From contig NZ_CP159534.1 of the NCBI RefSeq assembly GCF_040529335.1, forward strand, positions 7,688,001 through 7,752,000: 64,000 nt of DNA. The letters are read 5' to 3'. Below the pieces are notes generated by a model. That model was not told the origin of the DNA, made no database searches, and saw nothing but the letters and a program-made list of their open reading frames with translations. The position numbers were made by a program, and so were the translations under genes. Shown here in pieces: positions 8,465 through 16,113 of the stretch; within the stretch, counting starts at the first letter, position 1, and every line of letters begins with the position of its first letter. The DNA comes from Streptomyces sp. HUAS MG91. GTDB taxonomy: Bacteria > Actinomycetota > Actinomycetes > Streptomycetales > Streptomycetaceae.

Positions 8465-8974
8465 TCAGGCGTCGCCCTCGCCGGCGCGCCGGCGCGAGAA
8501 GTAGTACGCGCCGCCCAGCGCGCCCGCGATGAGCGCCGCGCCGAGACCGATCTCGTGCAGATCGAACCCGGCGAAGCTGCCGCCGACGCCCGCCTTCACG
8601 CCGTGCGGCACGGGCGGCGGCATCGGTGTCTCCTGTCTGCCCGACGCGATGGTCAGGTCGACGCTGCGCGACGGCCCGCCCTTGCACTCGAACTTCACCG
8701 TGTACAGGGCGGCCTGCTTGGCGTCCCAGTCGACGGTCGCGGTCTTCTGCCCGCTGCCGCTGTCGATCGTGACCGTGTCGAAGATGCCCGCCGAGACCGT
8801 GGTGATGTCGCTGCACCCGCTCGCGTAGAGCGTGACCTGACCGCCCGCCGCGATGGTCGTGGGCGCGACGCTGACCTGGAACGAGTTGTTGTCGCCTGCC
8901 GTCGCCGAGGGTGCGGAGAGCAGGAGGGCGGTCAGGCCGAGCGCGGCTGCCGAAGCGGTGCGTATCGCGATCAT
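8465..8974 (-). CDS. Small exported protein with C-terminal membrane anchor, paralogue of 7855-8346
   Basis: This 169-residue protein has a signal peptide (LLLSAPSATA-GDN), an extracellular domain with the same beta-rich pattern and two cysteines (SGCSD, FECKG) as its convergent neighbour, a proline-rich PMPPPVPHG spacer, then VKAGVGGS, a hydrophobic helix and SRRRAGEGDA. The conserved V(R/K)xGxGGS element before the anchor is shared with the other copy. GGAGGAAC precedes the ATG. The pair probably arose by inverted duplication and divergence. Anchoring by the nearby class F sortase is possible but not shown by a canonical motif. Confidence 0.75.
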   Translation of the reverse strand: MIAIRTASAAALGLTALLLSAPSATAGDNNSFQVSVAPTTIAAGGQVTLYASGCSDITTVSAGIFDTVTIDSGSGQKTATVDWDAKQAALYTVKFECKGGPSRSVDLTIASGRQETPMPPPVPHGVKAGVGGSFAGFDLHEIGLGAALIAGALGGAYYFSRRRAGEGDA

Positions 8975-9143
8975 GATGGAGTTCCTCCGGGTCCACGAGG
9001 GGCAGCTGCGGACCGGTTCCGCTGGCTTGGGACAAGCACCTCGATGCCCGAAACGCTAGGGACACCCCCTTATGGGCGCGATCGGTGTCGTACGAACGGG
9101 GCATGCGTGTGGGCCGGACAGGGGACACGACGGCCCGTCGGCG

Positions 9144-9905
9144 TCACCCGGCGCCGGGGAACAGCATCAGGAACGGCTGGGCCGTCGCCGCCACCCCGCG
9201 GCTGTAGGGCGCGTCGAAGTCCCAGATGAGGAAGAGCAGGAAGGCGATCAGCGCGGAGAACAGCCCGGCGAGGATCAGCTCGCGGGGTGTGCGGCGGATC
9301 TGCAGGGCGAAGATCATGCCGATGGTGACCAGGGCGCCGGTGATGAGGCCGAACCAGACCACGCCCGGCATGGTGGCGCCCGTGGAGTCGGCGCGGGCGT
9401 TACGGGCGTCGTCGGCGGCGGTCACCTGGTCGAGCAGCGGCTGATAGGCCTGGGCCTCGAAGTCGTTCTTCGGCACGTAGTCGGTGACGTCGTGCCTGAC
9501 CTTGTCGAGCAGCTGGGTGCCCTTGTCGGTCAGCTCGCCCTTGGTGCGCATGGTGTGCCACTCGGTGGTCACGACATGGCTGACATATGTGTCGACATCC
9601 GCGCGGATCCGGTCCCGGACGGCGGGCGGGTAGACCCGGACGCGCTCGTGGATCTCGTGCAGGGCCTGCGCCTCGTTGCGGACGTGGTCCTGGGCGGCGC
9701 TGCGGGCCTCCCAGACGCCCGCGATGGCCAGACCCAGGACGATCGCGTAGACCACGCCGATCATCATCGTCATGTACTCGATCACGTCCGGGGTCTCGGA
9801 GGGATCGTCGTCGTCGCCGATTCTGCGCTGTTGCAGGACCTGGACGGCGAGCACGATCGCGCACGCGGCGACCATGGCGAGGGCGAGAACAAGCCATTCC
9901 GACAT
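9144..9905 (-). CDS. DUF4239-type integral membrane protein
   Basis: This 253-residue protein has two hydrophobic segments at the N-terminus (about 4-24 and 45-65), a mainly helical charged middle region (WEARSAAQDHVRNEAQALHEIHERVRVYP), and two more segments at the C-terminus (about 188-208 and 213-231). This arrangement and the EAQALxxI motif match the DUF4239 (bestrophin-like) family, whose biochemical role is not settled. The ATG at 9905 lies 19 bases after the stop of the Pro/Thr-repeat protein gene, so the two are probably cotranscribed. No regulatory site is obvious. Confidence 0.8.
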   Translation of the reverse strand: MSEWLVLALAMVAACAIVLAVQVLQQRRIGDDDDPSETPDVIEYMTMMIGVVYAIVLGLAIAGVWEARSAAQDHVRNEAQALHEIHERVRVYPPAVRDRIRADVDTYVSHVVTTEWHTMRTKGELTDKGTQLLDKVRHDVTDYVPKNDFEAQAYQPLLDQVTAADDARNARADSTGATMPGVVWFGLITGALVTIGMIFALQIRRTPRELILAGLFSALIAFLLFLIWDFDAPYSRGVAATAQPFLMLFPGAG

Positions 9906-9924
9906 CGTTTACCTCACGAGAAGA

Positions 9925-10527
9925 TCAGCGGGGGCGCAGCGCGGCGACCGCGAGCACCGCGGGCGCGGTGATGAGCAGGGTGAGCGTGACCAGGGACGGA
10001 CCGCTCCGGGGCGGCGCGCGGTGGACCGCGGGGCGATAGGCCGGGTAGTGCACGGGCTTCGGGGTCGCCTTCGGTGTCGGCTTCGGCGTGGGGCTCTTGG
10101 TGGGCGTGGGAGTGGGTGTCGGCGTCGGAGTGGGGGTCGGGGTGGGCGTCGGTGTGGGGGCCGGAGGCGGCGCAGGGGCCGCGCGCGGCGGTTCCGGTGT
10201 CGGGGTCGGCCGGGGCGGTGGTGGCGGCGGGGGCGGTGGTGGCGGGGGTGGTGGCTTCGGCGGTGTCGGCTTGGGCGTGGGCGTCTTGGGCGGGGGCGTG
10301 CTGGGGCCCGCACTGCAGAAGCCGCCGTCGCCGGAGACTGCCACGGCGCCGCCCGTCGGCCCGCCGTCGACGGACGCGTACGCGCAGCTGTCGGACGGGG
10401 CGAGGGCCGACGCCGCCGCGGCGGGCACGCCGCACAGCCAGGCCGTGAGCAGCGCCGCGAGGACGCGTGGGACCAGGCCGGAGGAACGGCGTCCGGCCCG
10501 CTGGGTTCGATGCACGACGGAGAGCAT
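9925..10527 (-). CDS. Exported Pro/Thr-repeat protein with C-terminal membrane segment
   Basis: This protein of about 200 residues has a signal-like N-terminus (LVPRVLAALLTAWLCGVPAAAASA), a short domain with two cysteines (DSCAYASVDGG... GGFCSAG), a long low-complexity stretch of polyproline and alternating Thr-Pro, a basic TPKPTPK section, and a final hydrophobic helix ending in RPR. It looks like a wall-spanning stalk with a small Cys-loop head. The ATG at 10527 is preferred over the open upstream frame because it places the signal peptide near the N-terminus. The repetitive tract (about 10080-10270) is a likely slippage site. No enzymatic domain is visible, and it is cotranscribed with the DUF4239 gene. 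Confidence 0.65.
   Translation of the reverse strand: MLSVVHRTQRAGRRSSGLVPRVLAALLTAWLCGVPAAAASALAPSDSCAYASVDGGPTGGAVAVSGDGGFCSAGPSTPPPKTPTPKPTPPKPPPPPPPPPPPPPPRPTPTPEPPRAAPAPPPAPTPTPTPTPTPTPTPTPTPTKSPTPKPTPKATPKPVHYPAYRPAVHRAPPRSGPSLVTLTLLITAPAVLAVAALRPR
10080..10270. repeat. Low-complexity Pro/Thr-Pro coding repeat
   Basis: Short tandem GTGGGNGTCGG-type units and a G-rich GGTGGCGGC tract encode, on the minus strand, alternating Thr-Pro and polyproline in the surface protein. The opposite strand reads as poly-Gly/Val and is not a gene. Confidence 0.85.
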
Positions 10528-10736
10528 GGGCACCGGCGCGCTCCGGCACGCCGTGATCGGCTCGGATTGCCCCGAAGGAGGGGCGTGGGAGCACTTCTGG
10601 TTTGCGCGCCCCACGAGGGTGTCCGGGAGAAATCTTGGGCCGCGTTGAACGCACCGGGCACCGCCGCGCGTAACTAGGGCCATGTGCGAACCCGACCGGG
10701 ATCGCACAACACCCAAGCAATCAGCGGGAGTTGATG

Positions 10737-11693
10737 ATGAAGACCTCCTGGCGGAGCGCCTCGCTCGCAGCGACAGGTGCGGCCTTGCTGGCGCTGACGA
10801 CGGCGTGCGGTCAGGACACGGGCGCCCAGAACACGACCGGGCAGAACGTGGGCAACGCGTCCAAGGCGCAAGGCGGTTACGGATCCAGCGGCTCCGACGC
10901 CTACGGCTCGTCGGGCGACAGCTCCGCGAGCCCCGCCGCCAAGGCCGAGCCGGCCGGTCAACTCGCCGCGTGGGACAGCAAGAAGCTCGGCAAGGTGCTC
11001 ACCGACAGCAAGGGGATGACGCTCTACCGCTTCGACAAGGACACCGCGAAGCCGCCCAAGTCCACCTGTGACGCGGCCTGCCTGAAGACCTGGCCGGCGG
11101 TGCCCGCGAGCGGCGCCGAGGCCCCCACCGGGGTCGACTCCGCCCTGCTCGGCTCGGTGGCCGCGGCGGACGGCACGAAACAGCTCACCGTCGCCGGGTG
11201 GCCCGTCTACCGGTACGCCATGGACACCAGCCCCGGCGACGCCAAGGGCCAGGGAGTCGGCGGCGTGTGGTTCGCGGCCGCGCCCAACGGCAAGAAGGCG
11301 AGCCCGGCCGCGGCCGCCGCCCCCGCGGACCCGAAGGGCCTGTCCACCCGCAAGGACCCGAAGCTGGGCGAGATCGTCGTCGACAAGAACGGCATGACGG
11401 TCTACCGCTTCCTCAAGGACTCCGCGTGGCCCATCAAGTCCAACTGCGTGGGCGCGTGCGCGACGAAGTGGCCCGCCGTCGAACCGGTCGCCAAGAACGA
11501 CACCAAGAGCATTCCGCTGAAGGGATTCATGGCCTTCACCAGGCCCGACGGCGGCAAACAGCAGACACTGAACTGCTGGCCGGTCTACACCTTCTCCGGC
11601 GACAAGAAGCCGGGGGACACCAACGGCCAGGGCGTCGGCGGTACGTGGTACGCGGCCTCCCCGGCGGGAAAGCCGGTGGGCGCGCCCAAGTGA
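10737..11693 (+). CDS. Lipoprotein with two tandem secreted-repeat (Lipoprotein_15, PF03640-type) modules
   Basis: This protein of about 318 residues has a lipoprotein signal (ALLALTTAC-GQ), a Ser/Gly/Tyr-rich linker, then two homologous regions. Each contains GMTLYRF or GMTVYRF, a C-x-x-x-C pair (STCDAACLKTWPAV and SNCVGACATKWPAV), a W-P-V-Y element and a GQGVGG-WxA ending. This is the pattern of the actinobacterial secreted repeat often found twice per protein and of unknown function. GGGAG lies six bases before the ATG at 10737; TTG at 10731 and ATG at 10734 are alternative starts. It is monocistronic, with a long hairpin 100 bases after the stop. Extracellular redox or metal roles have been proposed for relatives, but nothing here proves one. 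Confidence 0.82.
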   Translation: MKTSWRSASLAATGAALLALTTACGQDTGAQNTTGQNVGNASKAQGGYGSSGSDAYGSSGDSSASPAAKAEPAGQLAAWDSKKLGKVLTDSKGMTLYRFDKDTAKPPKSTCDAACLKTWPAVPASGAEAPTGVDSALLGSVAAADGTKQLTVAGWPVYRYAMDTSPGDAKGQGVGGVWFAAAPNGKKASPAAAAAPADPKGLSTRKDPKLGEIVVDKNGMTVYRFLKDSAWPIKSNCVGACATKWPAVEPVAKNDTKSIPLKGFMAFTRPDGGKQQTLNCWPVYTFSGDKKPGDTNGQGVGGTWYAASPAGKPVGAPK

Positions 11694-12020
11694 CGCTCCG
11701 CAGACACGGGCAGTGAATCGAGTAACAACCCAGGAGGGGCCGGTGCGTCCGGCGCGCGGCTCACAGTAGAGTCGTCAAGGATTTGGCGAATCGCCGGTCC
11801 GTTCCCACGCGGCCAAGTGATGGTCATGCGGGGGGAACGGACCGGTTCTTTTCGGTTGGGAAAGAGACGGTTTCGGGGTGGTTTCGCAGTGCCGCCAATT
11901 GGCACGGGCCGCAGGTGGTGACCGAGAACGGACGGTCAATTTCCGTTTTGGCTCGCTCCTTTGTCGGTTGATCAGTAGCCTCGCCTCGAACACCGGATCG
12001 CCTACGCCTTGGAGAGTTTG
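11694..12020. promoter_or_regulatory. Intergenic leader before the methyltransferase / c-di-GMP operon
   Basis: This is 327 bases without a gene. It contains a 13-bp inverted repeat (11794-11806 with 11833-11845), a small perfect palindrome GCCAATTGGC (11894-11903), and an AACGGA/TCCGTT inverted pair shortly after. The region is less GC-rich than its surroundings, consistent with a regulated promoter. A clear BldD box or sigma consensus was not found. Confidence 0.4.
11794..11845 (+). terminator. Hairpin followed by T-rich tract
   Basis: A perfect 13-bp inverted repeat (CCGGTCCGTTCCC at 11794-11806 and its complement at 11833-11845, 26-base loop) is followed by TTCTTTTC. It may terminate the lipoprotein transcript or act as a leader structure for the next operon. 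Confidence 0.5.
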
Positions 12021-12845
12021 ATGGAGCGTCCTGCCTGGGCCCCGCAGGGCATCGACATCACGGTGCCCAGTGTGTCCCGGATCTACGACTACTACCTGGG
12101 CGGTTCGCACAACTTCGAGGTCGACCGGGAAGCCGCCCGCAAGGCCATGGAGTTCCTGCCGGGCCTGCCCAAGATCATGCAGGCGAACCGGGCGTTCATG
12201 CGGCGGGCGGTGCGCTACGCCGCGGACCAGGGCGTCAGCCAGTTCCTCGACATCGGCTCGGGCATCCCCACCTTCGGCAATGTGCACGAGGTGGCCCAGC
12301 GGGCCCGGCCGGGCGCCCGGGTCGTCTACGTCGACCACGACCCGGTCGCCGTCGCGCACAGCAGAGCCGTCCTGGACGGCAACCCCGACACCGCCGTCCT
12401 CGCGGCCGATCTGCGCGGTCCGCGCGAGATCCTGCACAGCGCCGAGATCCGCGAACTCCTCGACCTGAAGCGGCCGGTCGCGCTGCTCCTGATCGCCGTA
12501 CTGCACTTCATCGAGGACGCCGACGACCCGTACGGCGCGGTGGCCGAACTCAGTGAGGCGCTCGCGCCCGGCAGCCTGTTGATCGTGACGCACGCCTCCT
12601 TCGAGGGAATGCCCATACCGACGGAAGAGGCCGGCGGCGCGGTCGACGTCTACCGCGACGATGTCCGCAATCCGCTGATCATGCGGGACCGTGAGGAGAT
12701 CGCACGGTTCTTCAAGGGGTACGAGATGGTCGAGCCCGGCATCGTCCCGATACCGGAATGGCGGCCGGAGAACGCGCCGCAGGACATCACGGACGCGGAT
12801 CCGTACACATTCGCGGGCTATGTGGGAGTGGGGCGCAAGGCGTGA
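12021..12845 (+). CDS. SAM-dependent methyltransferase of the actinobacterial DUF574 (PF04672) family
   Basis: This 274-residue cytoplasmic protein begins near the family signature VPSVSRIYDYYLGGSHNFEVD, followed by the SAM-binding Rossmann elements FLDIGSGIPT and VVYVDHDPVAVAHS and a late LHFIEDADDP. The family is abundant in Streptomyces and its substrates are largely unknown. GGAGAG precedes the ATG at 12021 by the right distance; an upstream TTG (12009) is less likely. The stop overlaps the GTG of the GGDEF/EAL gene (GTGA), so synthesis of methyltransferase and c-di-GMP enzyme is coupled. A functional link to second-messenger signalling is inferred only from this coupling. Confidence 0.85.
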   Translation: MERPAWAPQGIDITVPSVSRIYDYYLGGSHNFEVDREAARKAMEFLPGLPKIMQANRAFMRRAVRYAADQGVSQFLDIGSGIPTFGNVHEVAQRARPGARVVYVDHDPVAVAHSRAVLDGNPDTAVLAADLRGPREILHSAEIRELLDLKRPVALLLIAVLHFIEDADDPYGAVAELSEALAPGSLLIVTHASFEGMPIPTEEAGGAVDVYRDDVRNPLIMRDREEIARFFKGYEMVEPGIVPIPEWRPENAPQDITDADPYTFAGYVGVGRKA

Positions 12846-14989
12846 GCGAAGAGCCGGGCGGACCGGAAGACAGACTGCGCAGGTTCGCCACGATCTGGAG
12901 CCGGGCCATCTTCCCGGTGACGGCGACGTCCCTGACCAGGCCCGAGTTCGAGGAGGAACTCGTCCCGCTGGCGCGCGAGCTGCGGGCGGCACTGGCGGCG
13001 CGGACGCTGAACGCGGCGCACGGGCAGGCCGTCGGAGCCGCGCTCGTCGACGCGCACTGCACCGACCCCGAGGCGCTCAGCCGCACCCTCGGCGTGGTCG
13101 ACTCCTATCTCGTCCTGTACTGCGGCGAGGAGGCGGACACCCCCGAGCGCGAGGACGATCTGCGGGCCCGGTGCGCCCGCATCCAGCACGCCGTCGCCGC
13201 CGGATTCGCCGCCGCGCTGCGCGAGCGCACCCTCGCCGAGCAGGAGGCCATCTCGCGGGCCGCGCTGAACGCGCGCAGCGCCGTCGCCGAGGCCCTGCAC
13301 GCGAGCGAGGCCCGGTTCCGCGCGGTGTTCCACGGCGCCGCGATCGGCATCGCCATCGCCTCGCTCGACGGCACGGTCCTCGAGGTGAACGACGCGCTGG
13401 TGCGGATGTTCGGCGGCAGCGAGGGCACGCTGCGCGGCCGCAACCTCCGCGACTGGACCCACCCCGACGACGCCCCGCAGGTCTGGCACCTCTACCAGGA
13501 GCTGGTGCGCGGCGACCGCGAGCACTACCGGGTGGAGAAGGCGTTCTACCGCCCCGACGGCACCGCCCTGTGGACCAACCTGACGATGTCGCTGCTGCGC
13601 GACAAGGACGGCGAGCCGCAGTACCAACTCGCGCTGATGGAGGACACGACCGAGCGCCGGCTGCTGAACCTGCGGCTGCGCTACGAGGCCACGCACGACG
13701 CGCTGACCGGCCTGCCCAACCGCACCCTGTTCTTCGAACGCCTGGAGAAGGTGCTCGGCGCGGGCGAGGGCCGTCGCTTCGGCCTGTGCTACCTCGACCT
13801 CGACGGTTTCAAGACCATCAACGACAGCCTCGGCCACGCGGTCGGCGACCGGCTCCTCGTCGAGGTCGCCGATCGGCTCCAGGCTTGTGCCACCGCGCGC
13901 GGCGAGATGGTGGCCCGGCTCGGCGGCGACGAGTTCGTGGCGCTGACCACCGGCTCCGACACCCAGAGCGAGGTCGACGAGCTCGCGGGCCGCATCATGA
14001 ACGCGCTGGCCACCCCCATCCGCATAGACGGCCGCGAACTCACGGTGCGCGGCTCGATCGGCGTCGTCGAGGGCCCGGCCGCCGACCGCAGCCCCGCCGA
14101 GGTGCTGCGCAGCGCCGACATCACGATGTACCGGGCCAAGTCCGCCGGCGGCAACCGCTACGAGCTGGCCGACCCGGAGGCCGACGCCCGCGCCATCACC
14201 CGGCACGGTCTGACGACGGCGCTGCCCGCCGCCCTCGATCGCGGCGAGTTCTTCATCGAGTACCAGCCCCTGGTCCACCTCGGCGACGGCAGCGTCCGCG
14301 GCGCCGAGGCCCTGGTCCGCTGGCTGCACCCGCAGCACGGCGTCCTCGGCCCCGACCGCTTCATCCCGCTCGCCGAGCACACCGGGCTCATCGTGCCGCT
14401 CGGCCGCTGGGTCCTCGAGGAATCGGTCCGCCAGGCCTGCGTCTGGCAGGACCGGCACGAGGACGCGGGTCCGCTGCGCATCAACGTCAACCTGTCGCCG
14501 AAGCAGCTCACGCACCCCGGGCTCGTCTCCGACACGGTCGACATCCTGGAACGCTCCGGCCTCGAACCCGGCGCGCTCTGCCTCGAAGTCACCGAGTCGG
14601 CGCTGATCGGCGCCGACGACGACCTGCTCAAGCCCCTGCGCCGGCTCTCCGAGATGGGCGTCGACATAGCGCTGGACGACTTCGGCACCGGTTACTCGAA
14701 CCTCGCGAACCTGCGCCGGCTGCCGGTCAACGTGCTCAAGCTGGACCGTTCCTTCACCCAGGGGATGCAGCAGTTCCCCGCGGACCCCGTCGACCTGAAG
14801 ATAGTGGAGGGCATCGTCTCGCTCGCCCACAGCCTGGACCTCGCGGTCACGGTCGAGGGCGTGGAGACCGGCGCCCAGGCCGAGCAGCTGAGGGAGCTGG
14901 GCTGCGACACGGCCCAGGGCTGGTACTACGCCCGTCCGGGCCCGCCGGACCGCCTGCACGAGCTGGCGCTCGCCGACGCCACGGGGTGA
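12842..14989 (+). CDS. rmdA: PAS-GGDEF-EAL c-di-GMP enzyme (RmdA-like)
   Basis: This 715-residue soluble protein has a helical N-terminal domain (1-150), a PAS domain (about 155-275, with the WTHPDD and YRVEKAFYRPDGT core), a diguanylate cyclase domain with intact GGDEF (residues 361-365), and a phosphodiesterase domain with intact EAL (489-491), NVNLSPKQL, DDFGTGYSN and VEGVET. Both activities are therefore possible. Domain order, size and location near lysR-sdhCAB resemble S. coelicolor RmdA (SCO0928 from memory), which controls c-di-GMP and hence morphological differentiation; the symbol is given on that basis. The GTG start overlaps the methyltransferase stop by four bases. Confidence 0.88.
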   Translation: MSEEPGGPEDRLRRFATIWSRAIFPVTATSLTRPEFEEELVPLARELRAALAARTLNAAHGQAVGAALVDAHCTDPEALSRTLGVVDSYLVLYCGEEADTPEREDDLRARCARIQHAVAAGFAAALRERTLAEQEAISRAALNARSAVAEALHASEARFRAVFHGAAIGIAIASLDGTVLEVNDALVRMFGGSEGTLRGRNLRDWTHPDDAPQVWHLYQELVRGDREHYRVEKAFYRPDGTALWTNLTMSLLRDKDGEPQYQLALMEDTTERRLLNLRLRYEATHDALTGLPNRTLFFERLEKVLGAGEGRRFGLCYLDLDGFKTINDSLGHAVGDRLLVEVADRLQACATARGEMVARLGGDEFVALTTGSDTQSEVDELAGRIMNALATPIRIDGRELTVRGSIGVVEGPAADRSPAEVLRSADITMYRAKSAGGNRYELADPEADARAITRHGLTTALPAALDRGEFFIEYQPLVHLGDGSVRGAEALVRWLHPQHGVLGPDRFIPLAEHTGLIVPLGRWVLEESVRQACVWQDRHEDAGPLRINVNLSPKQLTHPGLVSDTVDILERSGLEPGALCLEVTESALIGADDDLLKPLRRLSEMGVDIALDDFGTGYSNLANLRRLPVNVLKLDRSFTQGMQQFPADPVDLKIVEGIVSLAHSLDLAVTVEGVETGAQAEQLRELGCDTAQGWYYARPGPPDRLHELALADATG

Positions 14990-14993
14990 GCCG

Positions 14994-15704
14994 GTGACCG
15001 TCCGCTGGGCGTACGCGTTCATCGACCGGCCCTACGAGAAGTTCGGCGCCGCCTGCGACTTCTGGGCGCGCGTGACGCGGACCCGGCGGTCCGAACTGCG
15101 CGGTGAGCGGGGGCAGTTCGCGACGCTGGTGCCGTACGCGGGTGAGGGCGACCCGTGCGTCAAGGTGCAGGGGGTCGCGGACGGGCCGGGCGGTGCGCAC
15201 ATCGATCTCGCCGTGGACGACGTCCCGGGGGAGTCGGCGCGGGCGCGTGCCCTCGGTGCTCAACTCGTCTTCGCCGAGGACGGGTTGGCGGTGCTGCGCT
15301 CGCCCGGCGGCCATCTGTTCTGTCTGGTGCCGTGGCTGGGGGAGCGGGTGGTGCCCGGCGGGGACGATGTGGCCGGGCGGCTCGATCAGGTGTGCCTGGA
15401 CACGTCGCCGGAGGTGTACGCGGCGGAGGTCGACTTCTGGGCCGGGCTGACCGGGTGGCCCGAAGTGCCGTGCCGCAGCCCGGAGTTCCGCCTGCTGGGG
15501 GCGAGCCCGATCCAGCTTCTGCTCCAGCGCCTCGACTCGGCCGCGCCTGCGTCGGCCCATCTCGACCTGGCCTGCGCGGATCGGGCTCGCGCCCGGGCGT
15601 GGCATGTCGGTGCCGGGGCCGTTGTGGTGGGCGAGGGCCGTAGCTGGTCGGTGCTTAGGGACCCCTCCGATGGCCTGTACTGCCTGACGGACCGCACGCC
15701 GTAG
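14994..15704 (+). CDS. Two-domain glyoxalase/VOC-fold protein
   Basis: This 236-residue protein contains two VOC-type halves. Each starts with a FWA element (ACDFWARVTRT, VDFWAGLTGWPEV), contains an H-(I/L)-DLA strand (AHIDLAVDDV, AHLDLACAD) and ends with an aromatic/Cys strand (HLFCLVPW, GLYCLTD). The conserved AH-x-DLA positions fit the vicinal oxygen chelate fold, but the glutamate ligands of true glyoxalase I are not evident, so the protein may bind rather than convert a ligand. The GTG at 14994 is only four bases after the rmdA-like stop, so it is probably the third gene of that operon. Its substrate is unknown. Confidence 0.75.
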   Translation: MTVRWAYAFIDRPYEKFGAACDFWARVTRTRRSELRGERGQFATLVPYAGEGDPCVKVQGVADGPGGAHIDLAVDDVPGESARARALGAQLVFAEDGLAVLRSPGGHLFCLVPWLGERVVPGGDDVAGRLDQVCLDTSPEVYAAEVDFWAGLTGWPEVPCRSPEFRLLGASPIQLLLQRLDSAAPASAHLDLACADRARARAWHVGAGAVVVGEGRSWSVLRDPSDGLYCLTDRTP

Positions 15705-16113
15705 GGCCTGCGGCGCACCTGGGCCGTCGTCCGTCCGCGCCTCACGTCGTGGCCGGCCGCGCAGTTCCCCGCGCCCCTGGGCGGTTCGTCACGCGCGCCC
15801 CGGTGGCCGCTTCTCGCGCAGTTCCCCGCGCCCCTGAGGCATGCGCTGCCGCGCAGCCTCCCCTTGAGGCTGCGCTCCGCGCACCTCTCCCCGGAGGCCG
15901 CGGCTTCGCCGCGCCTCTTCTGATGGGGCGCCGCACGGGGCGCGCCTCTCCGGCGAGGTATCGCGCGAGGTGCGCCTCTCCTGATGAGATGGCGCACGCA
16001 GTGCGCATCTCAGGGGCGCGGGGAACTGCGCGAGAAGCGGCCGCCGGGGCGCGGACGAACGACAAGCCAGGGGCGCGGGGAACCGCGCAGTCGGGCCGCG
16101 CCTGAGGTGGGCG
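15705..16113. repeat. Complex non-coding repeat: inverted 80-bp arms enclosing ~30-bp degenerate units
   Basis: This is a 409-base gene-free region. The left arm (15759-15836) and right arm (16011-16090) are imperfect inverted copies, each carrying two examples of the dispersed motif GCGCAGTTCCCCGCGCCCCT or its complement. The 174 bases between them hold about six units with a period near 30 bases, starting close to 15851, 15880, 15911, 15942, 15972 and 16001. Each begins GCGC(C/A)(T/G)CTC or similar and can fold into a short hairpin. The first unit is a perfect 10-bp stem (15851-15860 with 15866-15875). The short open frames across it are repeat translations, not genes. Confidence 0.8.

Noticed and set aside
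10088..10648. Gly/Val-repeat open frame on the plus strand
   Set aside because: Antisense to the Pro/Thr-repeat protein gene, which has a signal peptide and membrane anchor.
11694..12020. Possible BldD binding site upstream of the c-di-GMP operon
   Set aside because: No sequence matched the BldD pattern well enough; only small unrelated palindromes were found.
15836..16010. CRISPR-like array
   Set aside because: Units are degenerate, about 30 bases with no unique spacers between, and there are no cas genes.
15749..16105. Open frame of 118 codons across the repeat region (+), with similar frames on the other strand
   Set aside because: It translates the dispersed repeat (recurring SRAVPRAP / GARGTA peptides) and has no ribosome-binding site or family similarity.
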